From Bradyrhizobium archetypum (lineage in GTDB: Bacteria > Pseudomonadota > Alphaproteobacteria > Rhizobiales > Xanthobacteraceae), in NCBI RefSeq assembly GCF_013114835.1, contig NZ_JAAVLW010000008.1, positions 237,929-301,928 of the forward strand: 64,000 bases of DNA. The letters run 5' to 3'. The position numbers were made by a program, and so were the translations under genes. The stretch's first letter is position 1; the number at the start of each line of letters is the position of its first letter. Positions 29,424-37,724 of the stretch are shown here, piece after piece. The notes under the pieces are model-generated. The model was not told the DNA's origin and searched no databases. It saw nothing but the letters and a program-made list of their open reading frames with translations.

Positions 29424-29918
29424 TTAAGAGAGCGCGTCGATGTCGGAATCGCTCAATTCGCCGGGCACGATAACGACCGGAATCGGGAACGAACCGGCAG
29501 CCTGGGCGATCATGGTGATCAGGGGGCCGGGACCCTCCGGACCAGGATTGGCCGCCAGCACCAGCATCGAGATGTCGACGTCCTTGTCGATCACGTCAAG
29601 GAGCTGGGTGGTCGGATCGCCCTCGCGGATCACCCGTTCGGGCGTGATCGCGGCGATGCCGTTGGCGCGCCCCGACGCGCGGTCGAGCGCCTCGTTGGCG
29701 GCTTCCTCGGCCTCCGCGCGCATGATGTCGGCAACGCCCAGCCATTGCTGGTTCTGGTCCTCGATGGCGATGATGCGCAGCATCACCACGCCGCCGCCGA
29801 CGCGTACCGCCCAGCGGCTGGCGTAGTACACCGCGCGGTCCCATTCCGCAGTGTCGTCAACAATGACAAGGCATTTTGGCTTGTGACCCGTCTCGTAGCT
29901 TTGTCGCTGGATGGTCAT
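29424..29918 (-). CDS. Universal stress protein (UspA family)
   Basis: 164 residues with the UspA-like alpha/beta fold: KCLVIVDDTAEWDRAVYYASRWA at the N-terminus, a middle strand-helix, and a C-terminal PIPVVIVPGEL strand. The ATP-binding GxxG(x9)G-S/T motif is not clear; the region reads NPGPEGPGPLITMIAQAAG, so nucleotide binding is uncertain. The start MTIQRQSYETG at 29918 is chosen over an upstream extension. Confidence 0.8.
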   Translation of the reverse strand: MTIQRQSYETGHKPKCLVIVDDTAEWDRAVYYASRWAVRVGGGVVMLRIIAIEDQNQQWLGVADIMRAEAEEAANEALDRASGRANGIAAITPERVIREGDPTTQLLDVIDKDVDISMLVLAANPGPEGPGPLITMIAQAAGSFPIPVVIVPGELSDSDIDALS

Positions 29919-30019
29919 GCATGTCCCGGTGCTGCGCCAAACCGCCGCATGCTGCCACGGCGCAGCCGCCTTCGACAAGCGCCGTCGCTGTTCCTCAATC
30001 CCGCGGCGATCGAATTTTA

Positions 30020-30040
30020 CCCTCCCCCTTCAGGGGAGGG
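30020..30040 (-). terminator. Short GC hairpin after trpS
   Basis: Perfect 8-bp stem ccctcccc / ggggaggg (30020-30027, 30033-30040). On the minus strand it follows trpS and is followed by TAAAATT, a poor T-run. It belongs to a set of similar short hairpins in this window (42678, 51568, 57650). Confidence 0.5.
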
Positions 30041-30065
30041 TGAACACACCATCTCCGGATACGTT

Positions 30066-31118
30066 CTAGCGCTTTCGGATGAAACCGACGACGTCCATGG
30101 TCTGGCGCATGGTTTCGTCGGCGATCGCGCGGGCGCGATCGGCGCCGTCGACCAGTACCTTGTCGACATGGCCGGGGTCGGCGACCAGCCGCTTCATCTC
30201 GGCGGCGATCGGCGCGAGCTTGGCGACGCAAAGTTCCACCAGCGCGTTCTTGAAGCTGGAGAACTGCCCGCCGCCGAATTCGCGGAGCACGTCCGATTTG
30301 CTCCGGTCGGCCAGCGCCGCATAGATGCCGACGAGGTTGTCGGCCTCGGGCCGGTTCTCCAGGCCGTTTTCCTCCGACGGCAGCGGTTCTGGATCGGTCT
30401 TGGCTTTCCGGATCTTCTGCGCGATCAAATCGGCATCGTCGGTCAGGTTGATCCGCGAATTATCTGACGCGTCCGACTTCGACATCTTCTTGGTGCCGTC
30501 GCGAAGCGACATCACCCGCGTCGCCGGGCCGGTGATGAAGGGCTCCGGCAGCGGAAAGAACTGGCCATCGTTGAACCCGTGGCCGCGGATCGAATCGCCG
30601 AAATCATTATTGAACTTCTGCGCGATGTCGCGCGAGAGCTCCAGATGCTGCTTCTGGTCCTCGCCGACCGGCACATGGGTGGCGCGATAGAGCAGAATGT
30701 CCGCCGCCATCAGCACCGGATAATCGTAGAGCCCGACGGAGGCGTTCTCGCGGTCCTTGCCGGCCTTCTCCTTGAATTGCGTCATGCGGCTGAGCCAGCC
30801 GACCCGTGCCACGCAGTTGAAGATCCAGGCGAGCTCGGCGTGGCCGGCGACCTGGCTCTGGTTGAACACGATGTGCTTGTTCGGGTCGATGCCGGCGGCG
30901 ATGAAGGCCGCGGTGACCTCGCGGGTGTTGCGGGCGAGCTCCGCCGGGCCGCCCCAGACGTCCACGCCCTGCGTGATCGCATGCATGTCGACGACGCAAT
31001 AGATGCAGTTATGGGTTTCCTGCATCTTCACGAAGTTGACGATCGCCCCTAAGTAATTGCCGAGATGCAGATTACCGGTCGGCTGGACGCCGGAAAAAAC
31101 CCGTTCAACAAAGGCCAT
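30066..31118 (-). CDS. trpS: Tryptophanyl-tRNA synthetase
   Basis: 350 residues, class I aminoacyl-tRNA synthetase. The HIGH-like motif is in GVQPTGNLHLGNYLG and the KMSKS motif in GTKKMSKSDASDNSR. It charges tRNA-Trp in the cytoplasm. Length and both motifs are normal. It follows murJ on the same strand. Confidence 0.97.
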   Translation of the reverse strand: MAFVERVFSGVQPTGNLHLGNYLGAIVNFVKMQETHNCIYCVVDMHAITQGVDVWGGPAELARNTREVTAAFIAAGIDPNKHIVFNQSQVAGHAELAWIFNCVARVGWLSRMTQFKEKAGKDRENASVGLYDYPVLMAADILLYRATHVPVGEDQKQHLELSRDIAQKFNNDFGDSIRGHGFNDGQFFPLPEPFITGPATRVMSLRDGTKKMSKSDASDNSRINLTDDADLIAQKIRKAKTDPEPLPSEENGLENRPEADNLVGIYAALADRSKSDVLREFGGGQFSSFKNALVELCVAKLAPIAAEMKRLVADPGHVDKVLVDGADRARAIADETMRQTMDVVGFIRKR

Positions 31119-31186
31119 TGGTCAGCTTCCCGAGGACTGTCTGATTGGCGCGTCGTTTGCCACGCGGGCGGTGTCCGTGCAAGCCG

Positions 31187-32731
31187 CTAGGCAGCGGTCC
31201 GCCTGACGGCGTCAACCGCCTCGCGCCAGCCGATGACGCCGAAAAGCCGTAAGAAAACGCCGTAACTCGCGATTGCCGCCGCGATCACGGCCAGCAGCAG
31301 GACGGCCTGCACCAACCCGTGTGCGCCCGAGGTGAGGGAAGGGAGCTGCCGCGTCGCAAGCCACAGCAGCGCGCCCATGGCGAGCGCCGCCAGCACGATA
31401 CGCGGCAGCCGCTGCCTTGCACCGGGATCGATCGAAAATCCGAACGTCGCCGCGCCGCGGCGGATCAGGCTGAGCGCCATGCTCCACGCGCCGAGCGCAA
31501 TCGCCGCCGCGATGCCGTCTGCGCAGTACCAATGGCTGAGCAGGAAGGCGGAAGCGACCGCGAGCACGACGCCCTTCAGCGCCGCGACCAGCGGCGTCAC
31601 CGTATCCTCGCGCGCGAAGAACGCCGGCGACAGCGCTTTCACCAGCACATGCGCCGGCAGCGCCAGCGCCAGCCACATCAGCGCACGCGCCGTGGCGCGC
31701 GTATCATCCGCCGTGAAGGCGCCGTGCTCGAACAACAGCCGCACGATCGGCGCAGCCAATACGATCAGCCCGACCGTTGCTGGCAGCGCCAGCCCGACCG
31801 CGAGTTCGAGCCCGCGTGATTCCGCATGCGCTACGCCCGCATGATCTTCGCCGCGCACCGCGCGCGTCAGTTCCGGGATCAGCACCGTGCCCATCGCAAC
31901 GCCGACGATGCCGAGCGGCAGCTCGACCAGGCGGCCCGCGAAATAGAGCCACGACACGGCGGATGGCGACGACGAGGCGATGATCGCGCCGGCGACCATC
32001 AACAACTGCGGCGCGCTCGATGCCATCATGCCCGGCGCGGCCTTGGCCAGAAAGCCGCGAATTTCCTTGTCGAACGAGATGCGCAGCGGCGTGGCGATGG
32101 CTTCGCCACGGCGCAGCACCAGGATCGAGAGCTGCAGCAGCCCGGCAATGCCGACGGTGGCCGCGATGATCTGCGCCGCGCGCGCCGCATCCGCACGTGT
32201 CATCAGCAGCACGGTCATGACAGCGATCAGCGCGACGTTGAACAGCAATGGCGAGAACGCCGTCAGCGCAAACCGGCCTTGCGCGTTCAGCAGCGCCATC
32301 ATCACCGTCACCGGGCCGGCAAAGGCGAGGTAGGGCAGCATCAGCCGCGCATTGTCGACCGCGAGGTGCAAGCTCTCGCGCCCCGCAAATCCCGGCGCCA
32401 GCACGATGATGACGAGCGGCATCGCCAGCGCCAGCAGCGCGCTTGCCAGGATCAGGATAACCGCGATGGTGCCGAGCACGCGCCCGGCAAACGCCGCCGC
32501 CGCAACCGCGCCGCCGCTCTCGCGCACCCGCAGCCAAGCCGGCACCAGCGCCGCGTTGAGCCCGCCCTCGGTCAGCAGCCTTCTCACGACATTGACCAGC
32601 TGAAACGCCGCCAGGAACGCATCCGCCACCGTCCCCGCGCCGAGCAGCGCGGCCAGCACGGAATCGCGCGCGAAGCCGAGCAGCCGCGACACCAGCGTTC
32701 CCGAGGATACGGTGAGAAAGGAGCGGATCAT
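31187..32731 (-). CDS. murJ: Lipid II flippase MurJ
   Basis: 514 residues, about 14 membrane helices. The N-terminus SGTLVSRLLGFARDSVLAALLGAGTVADAFLAAF holds the conserved SRxxGxxRD motif of MurJ. It moves lipid II across the inner membrane for peptidoglycan synthesis. The rest is an unbroken series of hydrophobic segments with short basic loops. It is divergent from the kinase gene at 32873. Confidence 0.95.
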   Translation of the reverse strand: MIRSFLTVSSGTLVSRLLGFARDSVLAALLGAGTVADAFLAAFQLVNVVRRLLTEGGLNAALVPAWLRVRESGGAVAAAAFAGRVLGTIAVILILASALLALAMPLVIIVLAPGFAGRESLHLAVDNARLMLPYLAFAGPVTVMMALLNAQGRFALTAFSPLLFNVALIAVMTVLLMTRADAARAAQIIAATVGIAGLLQLSILVLRRGEAIATPLRISFDKEIRGFLAKAAPGMMASSAPQLLMVAGAIIASSSPSAVSWLYFAGRLVELPLGIVGVAMGTVLIPELTRAVRGEDHAGVAHAESRGLELAVGLALPATVGLIVLAAPIVRLLFEHGAFTADDTRATARALMWLALALPAHVLVKALSPAFFAREDTVTPLVAALKGVVLAVASAFLLSHWYCADGIAAAIALGAWSMALSLIRRGAATFGFSIDPGARQRLPRIVLAALAMGALLWLATRQLPSLTSGAHGLVQAVLLLAVIAAAIASYGVFLRLFGVIGWREAVDAVRRTAA

Positions 32732-32774
32732 TGAAGTGGCCTTATAGCAGCAGCCTGGCTTGCTGCCAGCAGAC

Positions 32775-32795
32775 CCTCATCCTCTCAGGATGAGG
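32775..32795. other. Hairpin in the murJ/kinase divergent gap
   Basis: Perfect 9-bp stem cctcatcct / aggatgagg (32775-32783, 32787-32795). It is flanked by ctgcc/ggcag-type short palindromes. It may act as a transcription barrier or an mRNA leader element; no protein is encoded here. Confidence 0.45.
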
Positions 32796-32872
32796 AGCAG
32801 GCAGCCTTGCTGCCACAGGCCCGATCTGGTAGCCCGAGCCTCATCGCAAACGCCGTGAAACAGGACGGATGA

Positions 32873-33874
32873 ATGACTGACGCAAAATACGACGTTCTCG
32901 GAATCGGCAATGCGATTTTCGACGTCTTCGCCCAGACCGACGAGAAATTCCTCGCCGACCACGGCATGGCCAAGGGCAGCATGGCGCTGATCGACGAGGC
33001 CCGCGCCGCCTCGATCTACCGCGACATGGGGCCGGCCACCGAAGTTTCCGGCGGCTCCGGCGCCAATACCATCGTCGGCCTTGCCGGATTCGGCGCACGT
33101 GCCGCCTTCATCGGCAAGGTCAAGAACGACCAGATCGGCGGCCTCTACACCCACGATATCAGGGCCGCCGGCGTCGCCTTCGAGACCAGGGCGGCCGAGG
33201 AAGGCCCCGCCACCGGCTGCTCCTACATCCTGGTGACGCCGGACGGCGAGCGCACCATGAACACCTATCTCGGCGCGGCGCAGGATCTTAACCCCTCGGA
33301 TATCGACGAGGCGCAGATCGCGGCCTCGCGCATTGTCTATCTTGAAGGCTATCTATGGGATCCGAAGAATGCCAAGGAAGCCTTCGTCAAGGCAGCTGCA
33401 ATCGCGCACTCTGCCGGCCGCCAAGTGGCGCTGACGCTGTCGGATTCCTTCTGCGTCGATCGCTATCGCGACGAGTTTCTCGATTTGATGCGCAAGCGCA
33501 CGGTCGATCTCGTCTTCGCCAACGAGGCCGAGCTGCATTCGCTGTACCAGACCTCGGATTTCGACGGCGCGCTGAAACAGCTCCGGGAAGATGCCAAGCT
33601 CGCTGTCGTCACCCGCAGCGAAAAGGGCTGCGTGGTCGTAAGCCAGGACGGCGTCACATCGGCGCCCGCATTCCCGATCGAGAAGCTGGTCGACACCACC
33701 GGCGCCGGCGACCTCTTCGCCGCCGGCTTCCTGTTCGGCCTCGTGCGGGATGCGAGCTACGAGACGTGCGGGCGGCTTGGCGCGCTCGCTGCAGCCGAGG
33801 TGATCCAGCACATCGGCGCGCGGCCGCAGGTGTCGCTGAAGGAGCTGGCGGGGCAGAACGGGTTGGGGGTGTAG
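32873..33874 (+). CDS. PfkB-family carbohydrate/adenosine kinase
   Basis: 333 residues. N-terminal GIGNAIFDVFAQTDEKFLADHGM and VSGGSGANTIVGLAGFGARAAFIGKVK are PfkB motifs, and the C-terminal DTTGAGDLFAAGFLFGLV holds the catalytic Asp and anion hole. The N-terminal form is closest to bacterial adenosine kinase-like proteins, so an adenosine or related nucleoside substrate is likely but not certain. The ATG at 32873 is preceded by aggacgg. A palindromic repeat follows. Confidence 0.85.
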   Translation: MTDAKYDVLGIGNAIFDVFAQTDEKFLADHGMAKGSMALIDEARAASIYRDMGPATEVSGGSGANTIVGLAGFGARAAFIGKVKNDQIGGLYTHDIRAAGVAFETRAAEEGPATGCSYILVTPDGERTMNTYLGAAQDLNPSDIDEAQIAASRIVYLEGYLWDPKNAKEAFVKAAAIAHSAGRQVALTLSDSFCVDRYRDEFLDLMRKRTVDLVFANEAELHSLYQTSDFDGALKQLREDAKLAVVTRSEKGCVVVSQDGVTSAPAFPIEKLVDTTGAGDLFAAGFLFGLVRDASYETCGRLGALAAAEVIQHIGARPQVSLKELAGQNGLGV

Positions 33875-33891
33875 AACGCCACCTCTCCACT

Positions 33892-33926
33892 CGTCATGGC
33901 CGGGCTTGACCCGGCCATCCACGCCT
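33892..33926. repeat. Half copy of palindromic repeat family 1
   Basis: The stretch contains cgtcatggccgggcttgac and cccggccatccacg, forming ggccggg / cccggcc. It matches one half of the element at 9409-9500. The second half is missing, being replaced by the decayed gene that follows. Confidence 0.65.
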
Positions 33927-33969
33927 TGTCTCCCGCTGCAAGTAGAGCCGGCAGGCTTCCGATCGGGCG

Positions 33970-34197
33970 CACTTTCGCCTACAAGTTGATCGATAGTGAG
34001 TTCAACGCCGTCGGGAGGACAAGGCCGCCAGCAAAGTTCAGAACGAACTTTATCGTCTGACGGGGCCGACGTTTGATGCGGAGGCGTGGTTCGCGCGTCT
34101 TGACAAGCTCGGCGCACGCGAATTCCTGCCGCATGGCATCCCTAACGACCCGCCAACTGAATCGGACCGGCGTGTCTTCGTCGACGAGCGATTTTGA
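33970..34197 (+). pseudogene. Remnant of a gene coupled to the BrnA-like antitoxin
   Basis: An open frame runs from 34000 to the TGA at 34195-34197 without any ATG, GTG or TTG start. It encodes protein-like sequence including ELYRLTGPTFDAEAWFARLD and LGAREFLPHGIPND. Just upstream, a different frame reads FAYKLIDSEFNAVG, so a frameshift near 34010 and loss of the 5' end are likely. The TGA overlaps the following ATG (TGATG at 34195-34199), as in a two-gene operon. I do not recognise the family. Confidence 0.5.
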
Positions 34198-34397
34198 TGA
34201 AGGATGAGTATGACTTCTCGACCGCCAAGCGTGGCAAGTTCTTTCGGGTGGGGGCGCATTTTGCGCCGCCGATCCATCTTGACCCCGACGTGTTTGACTA
34301 TCTCTCCAAGCAAGCCTCCGCGCAGGGAGTCTCGCGGAGTTCGCTGGTGAATGCGGTGCTCAAGACAGGCATCGGGCTGATCGATGCCGGCAAATAG
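34197..34397 (+). CDS. Orphan BrnA/CopG-like antitoxin candidate
   Basis: 66 residues starting MKDEYDFSTAKRGKFF. The N-terminal (M/K)xEYDFSxxKRG pattern and the C-terminal ribbon-helix-helix-like segment (HLDPDVFDYLSKQASAQGVSRSSLVNAVL) resemble BrnA-type antitoxins. The partner toxin normally sits just upstream; here that position holds only a broken gene (33970-34197). The start overlaps the remnant's stop. I judge it intact but cannot say whether it is expressed. A longer reading from a TTG at 34194 is unlikely. Confidence 0.55.
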   Translation: MKDEYDFSTAKRGKFFRVGAHFAPPIHLDPDVFDYLSKQASAQGVSRSSLVNAVLKTGIGLIDAGK

Positions 34398-34434
34398 CCG
34401 CGTCGATTTTGATCAAGGACTCCTCGGCCGGGCG

Positions 34435-34689
34435 CTATGCAACGCGCCTCGTCACGAACGTCTGGCCATCTTCTGAAGTGACATAGCCGAGCCATGCCAG
34501 CGACGCGAGAACCTCGGCGACCTTCTTTTCGGTAGTCCTGGTCCGCCTGAATTGCGCGGCGAGCCCGCTAGCATCGAGAGGTCCAGTGGCTGCCGCTAGT
34601 GCTACGAACACCGCAGCGGTCTGCTCGACCGCGCAGAGAGGGGGCTCCTGCTGGTGAAGCGACGAGCGAATCCTCCGCGGTTTATGCAT
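34435..34689 (-). CDS. Small winged-helix-like protein, possibly a fragment
   Basis: 84 residues. The C-terminal 60 (AVFVALAAATGPLDASGL, then EKKVAEVLASLAWLGYVTS) look like a winged helix-turn-helix, as found at the end of larger proteins. No ribosome site precedes the ATG at 34689. It may be the remaining tail of a larger, deleted gene. It is divergent from the toxin-antitoxin module. No function can be assigned. Confidence 0.35.
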   Translation of the reverse strand: MHKPRRIRSSLHQQEPPLCAVEQTAAVFVALAAATGPLDASGLAAQFRRTRTTEKKVAEVLASLAWLGYVTSEDGQTFVTRRVA

Positions 34690-34713
34690 ACGGGAGTTAG
34701 GCCTCTACTTGAA

Positions 34714-34737
34714 ATGATATCATAATAATGATATCAT
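34714..34737. promoter_or_regulatory. Tandem palindromic operator of the VapBC-type module
   Basis: Two identical, self-palindromic 10-mers atgatatcat (34714-34723 and 34728-34737) are spaced by aata, so the centres are 14 bp apart. The second overlaps an ATG at 34736 that could be mistaken for the antitoxin start. The arrangement is what a pair of AbrB-type dimers would bind for autorepression; binding is inferred. Confidence 0.7.
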
Positions 34738-34762
34738 GAACGTACAAGCCAAGGAGGCAGCC

Positions 34763-34993
34763 ATGCAGGTCTCGAAATGGGGTGACAGCCTCGCGGTTCG
34801 GTTGCCCAAGGCGCTGGTCGAGAAGATGGGCCTGAAGGCTGGCGACGAACTCGCGATCGTCGATGTCGTCGAACGAACGCTGGTCGTACAGAAGGAAGAC
34901 CGGCGCAAGGCCGCGCTTGAGCGTTTGGCCTCTCTCAACTGGACGCTTCCGCCCGATTACAAGTTCGATCGGGACGAGGCGAACGAGCGGTGA
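34763..34993 (+). CDS. AbrB/MazE-type antitoxin
   Basis: 76 residues starting MQVSKWGDSLAVRLPKALVE, the swapped-hairpin SpoVT/AbrB DNA-binding fold. The C-terminal tail (about residues 45-76, LERLASLNWTLPPDYKF) would occupy the toxin. The ATG at 34763 has aggagg five bases upstream; an ATG at 34736 lies in the operator and lacks such a site. The stop overlaps the toxin start. Confidence 0.85.
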   Translation: MQVSKWGDSLAVRLPKALVEKMGLKAGDELAIVDVVERTLVVQKEDRRKAALERLASLNWTLPPDYKFDRDEANER

Positions 34994-35385
34994 AGGCGTT
35001 CTTCGATACGAACATTTTGGTCTACGCCGCAACGTCGGATGCAAAGAAGCGGCAGGCCGCCGATTGTCTGCGCCGACGCGGCATTGCCAGCGTTCAGGTA
35101 TTCAACGAGTTCGTCCATGTCGCCCGGCGAAAGCTTCACCACGACTGGCCGCAGATCGAGTTTGCGCTCGAGCTGTTTCGAGACTCGCTCGATGACGTGG
35201 TCCCCGTCACGATGAATACACATGCCGCTGCCGTACTGCTGGCCCGCGAGCATGGATTGTCCTTTTTCGACGCGCTGATCGTCGCTGCCGCCGTCGAAGC
35301 CGGCTGCGACACGCTCTACAGCGAAGATCTGCAGCATGGCCGCGCCTTCGGCGATGTCGCCATCGTCAATCCGTTTCTCGCGTAG
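34990..35385 (+). CDS. PIN-domain toxin (VapC-like ribonuclease)
   Basis: 131 residues. Acidic PIN residues are in place: FFDTNILVY (Asp), VFNEFVHVARRK (Glu), SFFDALIVAAA (Asp) and YSEDLQHG (Glu-Asp). These hold divalent metal for RNA cleavage. The start is a GTG at 34990 overlapping the antitoxin stop by GTGA. With the AbrB-type gene it forms a type II toxin-antitoxin pair. The RNA target is unknown. Confidence 0.87.
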   Translation: MKAFFDTNILVYAATSDAKKRQAADCLRRRGIASVQVFNEFVHVARRKLHHDWPQIEFALELFRDSLDDVVPVTMNTHAAAVLLAREHGLSFFDALIVAAAVEAGCDTLYSEDLQHGRAFGDVAIVNPFLA

Positions 35386-35585
35386 CATGCCATGACGCGC
35401 CAATGACGCTTCGCATCCATCCAGCCGCCAAGCTACTTTGCATGGGGTTGTTTTCGATATTTTTTGCCGGAGTCCGATAGCTCGGCGCTTGTCGTGCCGG
35501 AGGCGAGACCCGGTGGCGGGGCATGGCTCGCGCAGGCGAGGCGAGGGCGTGCGACACGGGGACGTATCGCCGCCCTCCTTCTCTC

Positions 35586-36779
35586 TCACGCCGCCTTCTG
35601 CCCGCTGCCGGCATCCAGCCCGGCATAAACGCCGCGCTCGAAGGCTGCAAAAGCCTCCAGACACTTCGCGTCGGCGAACGGCAAGAGCTGCATCAGGATC
35701 ACCCCGGTGACGTCGCGCGCCGGGTCGATCCAGAAGTAGGTGTTGGCAAGGCCGGCCCAGGCGAGGCTGCCGGCGCTGCGGCCTTCCGGCGTCTTGACGG
35801 TGTTGATCAGGAAGGAGAGGCCCCACTTCTTGACGATATCAGGATAGAGATCGACATCGTTGGTGTAGATCGGCATCACCGTCGTCATCTTGCCCATGGT
35901 GAGCTCGCCGATGTGGTTCTCGCCCATCAGCGCGACCGTCTCGGGCCTCAAGACCTGGTTGCCGTTGCCGCGGCCCTTGTTGAGGATCATCTGGGTGAAC
36001 TTGATGTAGTCACCCGCGGTGCCGTAAAGGCCGCCGCCGCCCATGTGGAATTCCGGATCCTGTTCGAGCTCGAACGGGATCGGCGCCAGCACGCCGCCAT
36101 CGCCGCGCGCGTGCATGCCGACCAGGCGCTGGCGCATGCTATCGGTGATCTTGAAGGCGGTGTCGTTCATGCCGAGCGGCGCGAAGATGTTATCGCGCAG
36201 ATAGGCATCGAGCCGCTGGCCGCTCGCCGCTTCCACCGCCTTGCCGACGAAGTCGATATTGATGCCGTATTCCCAGCGCGTGCCGGGATCGGACATGATC
36301 GGCGCCGTCAGCGAAGCGTTCTGACAGGTGGTGATGTACGGCGTTCCGGTCTTCTCATGATATTGCGCGCAGTCGCCGTTCCACATGTGGTAGGCGAAGC
36401 CGGCGGTGTGCGTCATGAGATGGCGCAGCGTGATCGGCCGCGATGCGGGACGCAGTCTTGGCGCGCCGCTGGCGTCAAAGCCTTCCAGCACCTGCGGGCT
36501 GGCCAAATCGGGCAGCACGTTGCCGATCGGCTCGTCGAGCGAGAGCTTGCCCTGCTCGACAAGCTGCATGCCGGCCGCCGTCGTGATCGCCTTGGTCATG
36601 GAGGCGATCCAGAACACGCTGTCGGCGGTCATGGCGTCGTCCTTGCCGAGGTCGCGCTTGCCGAAAGCGCCCTCATAGATCACCTCGCTTCCCGTCGCCG
36701 CCATCGCGACCACGCCAGGGATCTCCTTCGCCTCGCACTTCTGACGCAGATTCTGATCGATCTCGGCCTTGCTCTGCAT
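35586..36779 (-). CDS. Serine hydrolase, class C beta-lactamase/EstB-like
   Basis: 397 residues. The catalytic Ser-x-x-Lys is in WIASMTKAITTAAG. The Tyr motif is WEYGINIDF, and a C-terminal WAGLANTYFWID segment replaces the Lys-Thr-Gly box seen in true beta-lactamases, which suggests an esterase of the EstB type. There is no signal peptide, so it is cytoplasmic. GGAGG precedes the ATG at 36779. The substrate is unknown. Confidence 0.8.
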   Translation of the reverse strand: MQSKAEIDQNLRQKCEAKEIPGVVAMAATGSEVIYEGAFGKRDLGKDDAMTADSVFWIASMTKAITTAAGMQLVEQGKLSLDEPIGNVLPDLASPQVLEGFDASGAPRLRPASRPITLRHLMTHTAGFAYHMWNGDCAQYHEKTGTPYITTCQNASLTAPIMSDPGTRWEYGINIDFVGKAVEAASGQRLDAYLRDNIFAPLGMNDTAFKITDSMRQRLVGMHARGDGGVLAPIPFELEQDPEFHMGGGGLYGTAGDYIKFTQMILNKGRGNGNQVLRPETVALMGENHIGELTMGKMTTVMPIYTNDVDLYPDIVKKWGLSFLINTVKTPEGRSAGSLAWAGLANTYFWIDPARDVTGVILMQLLPFADAKCLEAFAAFERGVYAGLDAGSGQKAA

Positions 36780-37152
36780 GGGTCTCCTCCAGTTTTGTTT
36801 TTATGGAAGTGGCGCGATCATCCTCCCGGCCGCTTCGTGCCGCAAGCGGGCGCGGGCGACAGCGGGCGATGTCGCGATCTCGTGATGGGCAAGGGGCGAG
36901 GGAGGCGCTGAGCCAGTCGGCGTCAGGGCTTGGGGCTCTCAGGCACAAAACTGCAACACCTCTCGGCTTTCCGCGGTGGACAAGCAGCCATGGCGGTGAC
37001 CGGCTTAACTATCCACGGTATCGTGATTGGGCCCGCGATTCCCGTCGCCGATTTTTTGCAGTAAGGCGTTCAGATTCCAGCGCAAACGTTGCGTGTTGGC
37101 TGGGTCAAATTAACCAAAATGGTTGTCATTTCTGCTGTTGCGAAGGTGCGCA
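36780..37152. other. Gene-free interval
   Basis: 373 bases between the EstB-like gene (minus) and the small gene at 37153. I see no protein-like frame, long palindrome or clear promoter apart from AT-rich stretches near 37050-37130. Confidence 0.4.
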
Positions 37153-37473
37153 ATGATCTCGACTTGGAGTGAATGGAAGCGCTATCCCCGTGCCGGGCGT
37201 GGCGAAAATATCGAGGCGCCGATCTCGCCTGGAATTTACGAAGTCCGCTACGCTGGTACCGGCGCGCTGCACTCGTTCGAGGCGGTCGACAACGTCGCCC
37301 AGGCGCTGGCGCAGCTCGCGGTCGGCTCCAAATCCTGGTTCGGCCGCCGCGATACGGCCAAGCTGCCCGACCTCGAATACCGGACCTGCGCCACCTCCAC
37401 CAAAGCCGACGCCAAGGCGGCCGCGCAGCGCATGATCGGTAGGCGCGAGACCTATATGAGCGGCGCGGCGTAA
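37153..37473 (+). CDS. Conserved small hypothetical protein
   Basis: 106 residues starting MISTWSEWKRYPRAGRGENI. A beta-rich first half (GIYEVRYAGTGALHSFEAVDN) is followed by a helical C-terminal half (KADAKAAAQRMIGRRETYMSG). No signal peptide or membrane segment is seen. The start at 37153 is preceded by gaaggtgcgca; the longer frame from 37123 begins with a hydrophobic run and no ribosome site. It is compact and charged, so likely real. The function is unknown. Confidence 0.6.
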   Translation: MISTWSEWKRYPRAGRGENIEAPISPGIYEVRYAGTGALHSFEAVDNVAQALAQLAVGSKSWFGRRDTAKLPDLEYRTCATSTKADAKAAAQRMIGRRETYMSGAA

Positions 37474-37481
37474 GGGACGCT

Positions 37482-37606
37482 GTCATTCCGGGATGGTGCG
37501 CTAGCACCAGACCTCAGGTGCGCAACTGCGCACCAGGGAATCTCGAAATTCTCAGGGCGCAAGGGGCGCCCCATAGTTCGATGCTGCGCATTGCCCCGGA
37601 ATGACG
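37482..37606. repeat. Palindromic intergenic repeat (family 2, long copy)
   Basis: Ends gtcattccggg and ccccggaatgac flank a set of nested palindromes, including ggtgcgcaactgcgcacc and ggggcgcccc. This fills most of the gap before gabD. Compare 16882, 40046 and 59922. Confidence 0.85.
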
Positions 37607-37724
37607 TGGTCCGGCATCGCCCTCAACATTGCTTGAAGCAGACCTGCGTCCGCGGCCGATGCATTGCCGGCGATCCAGGCATATACTCCCGCCCAACCCC
37701 AAGAAACTCCCAGGGAGCAACGCC

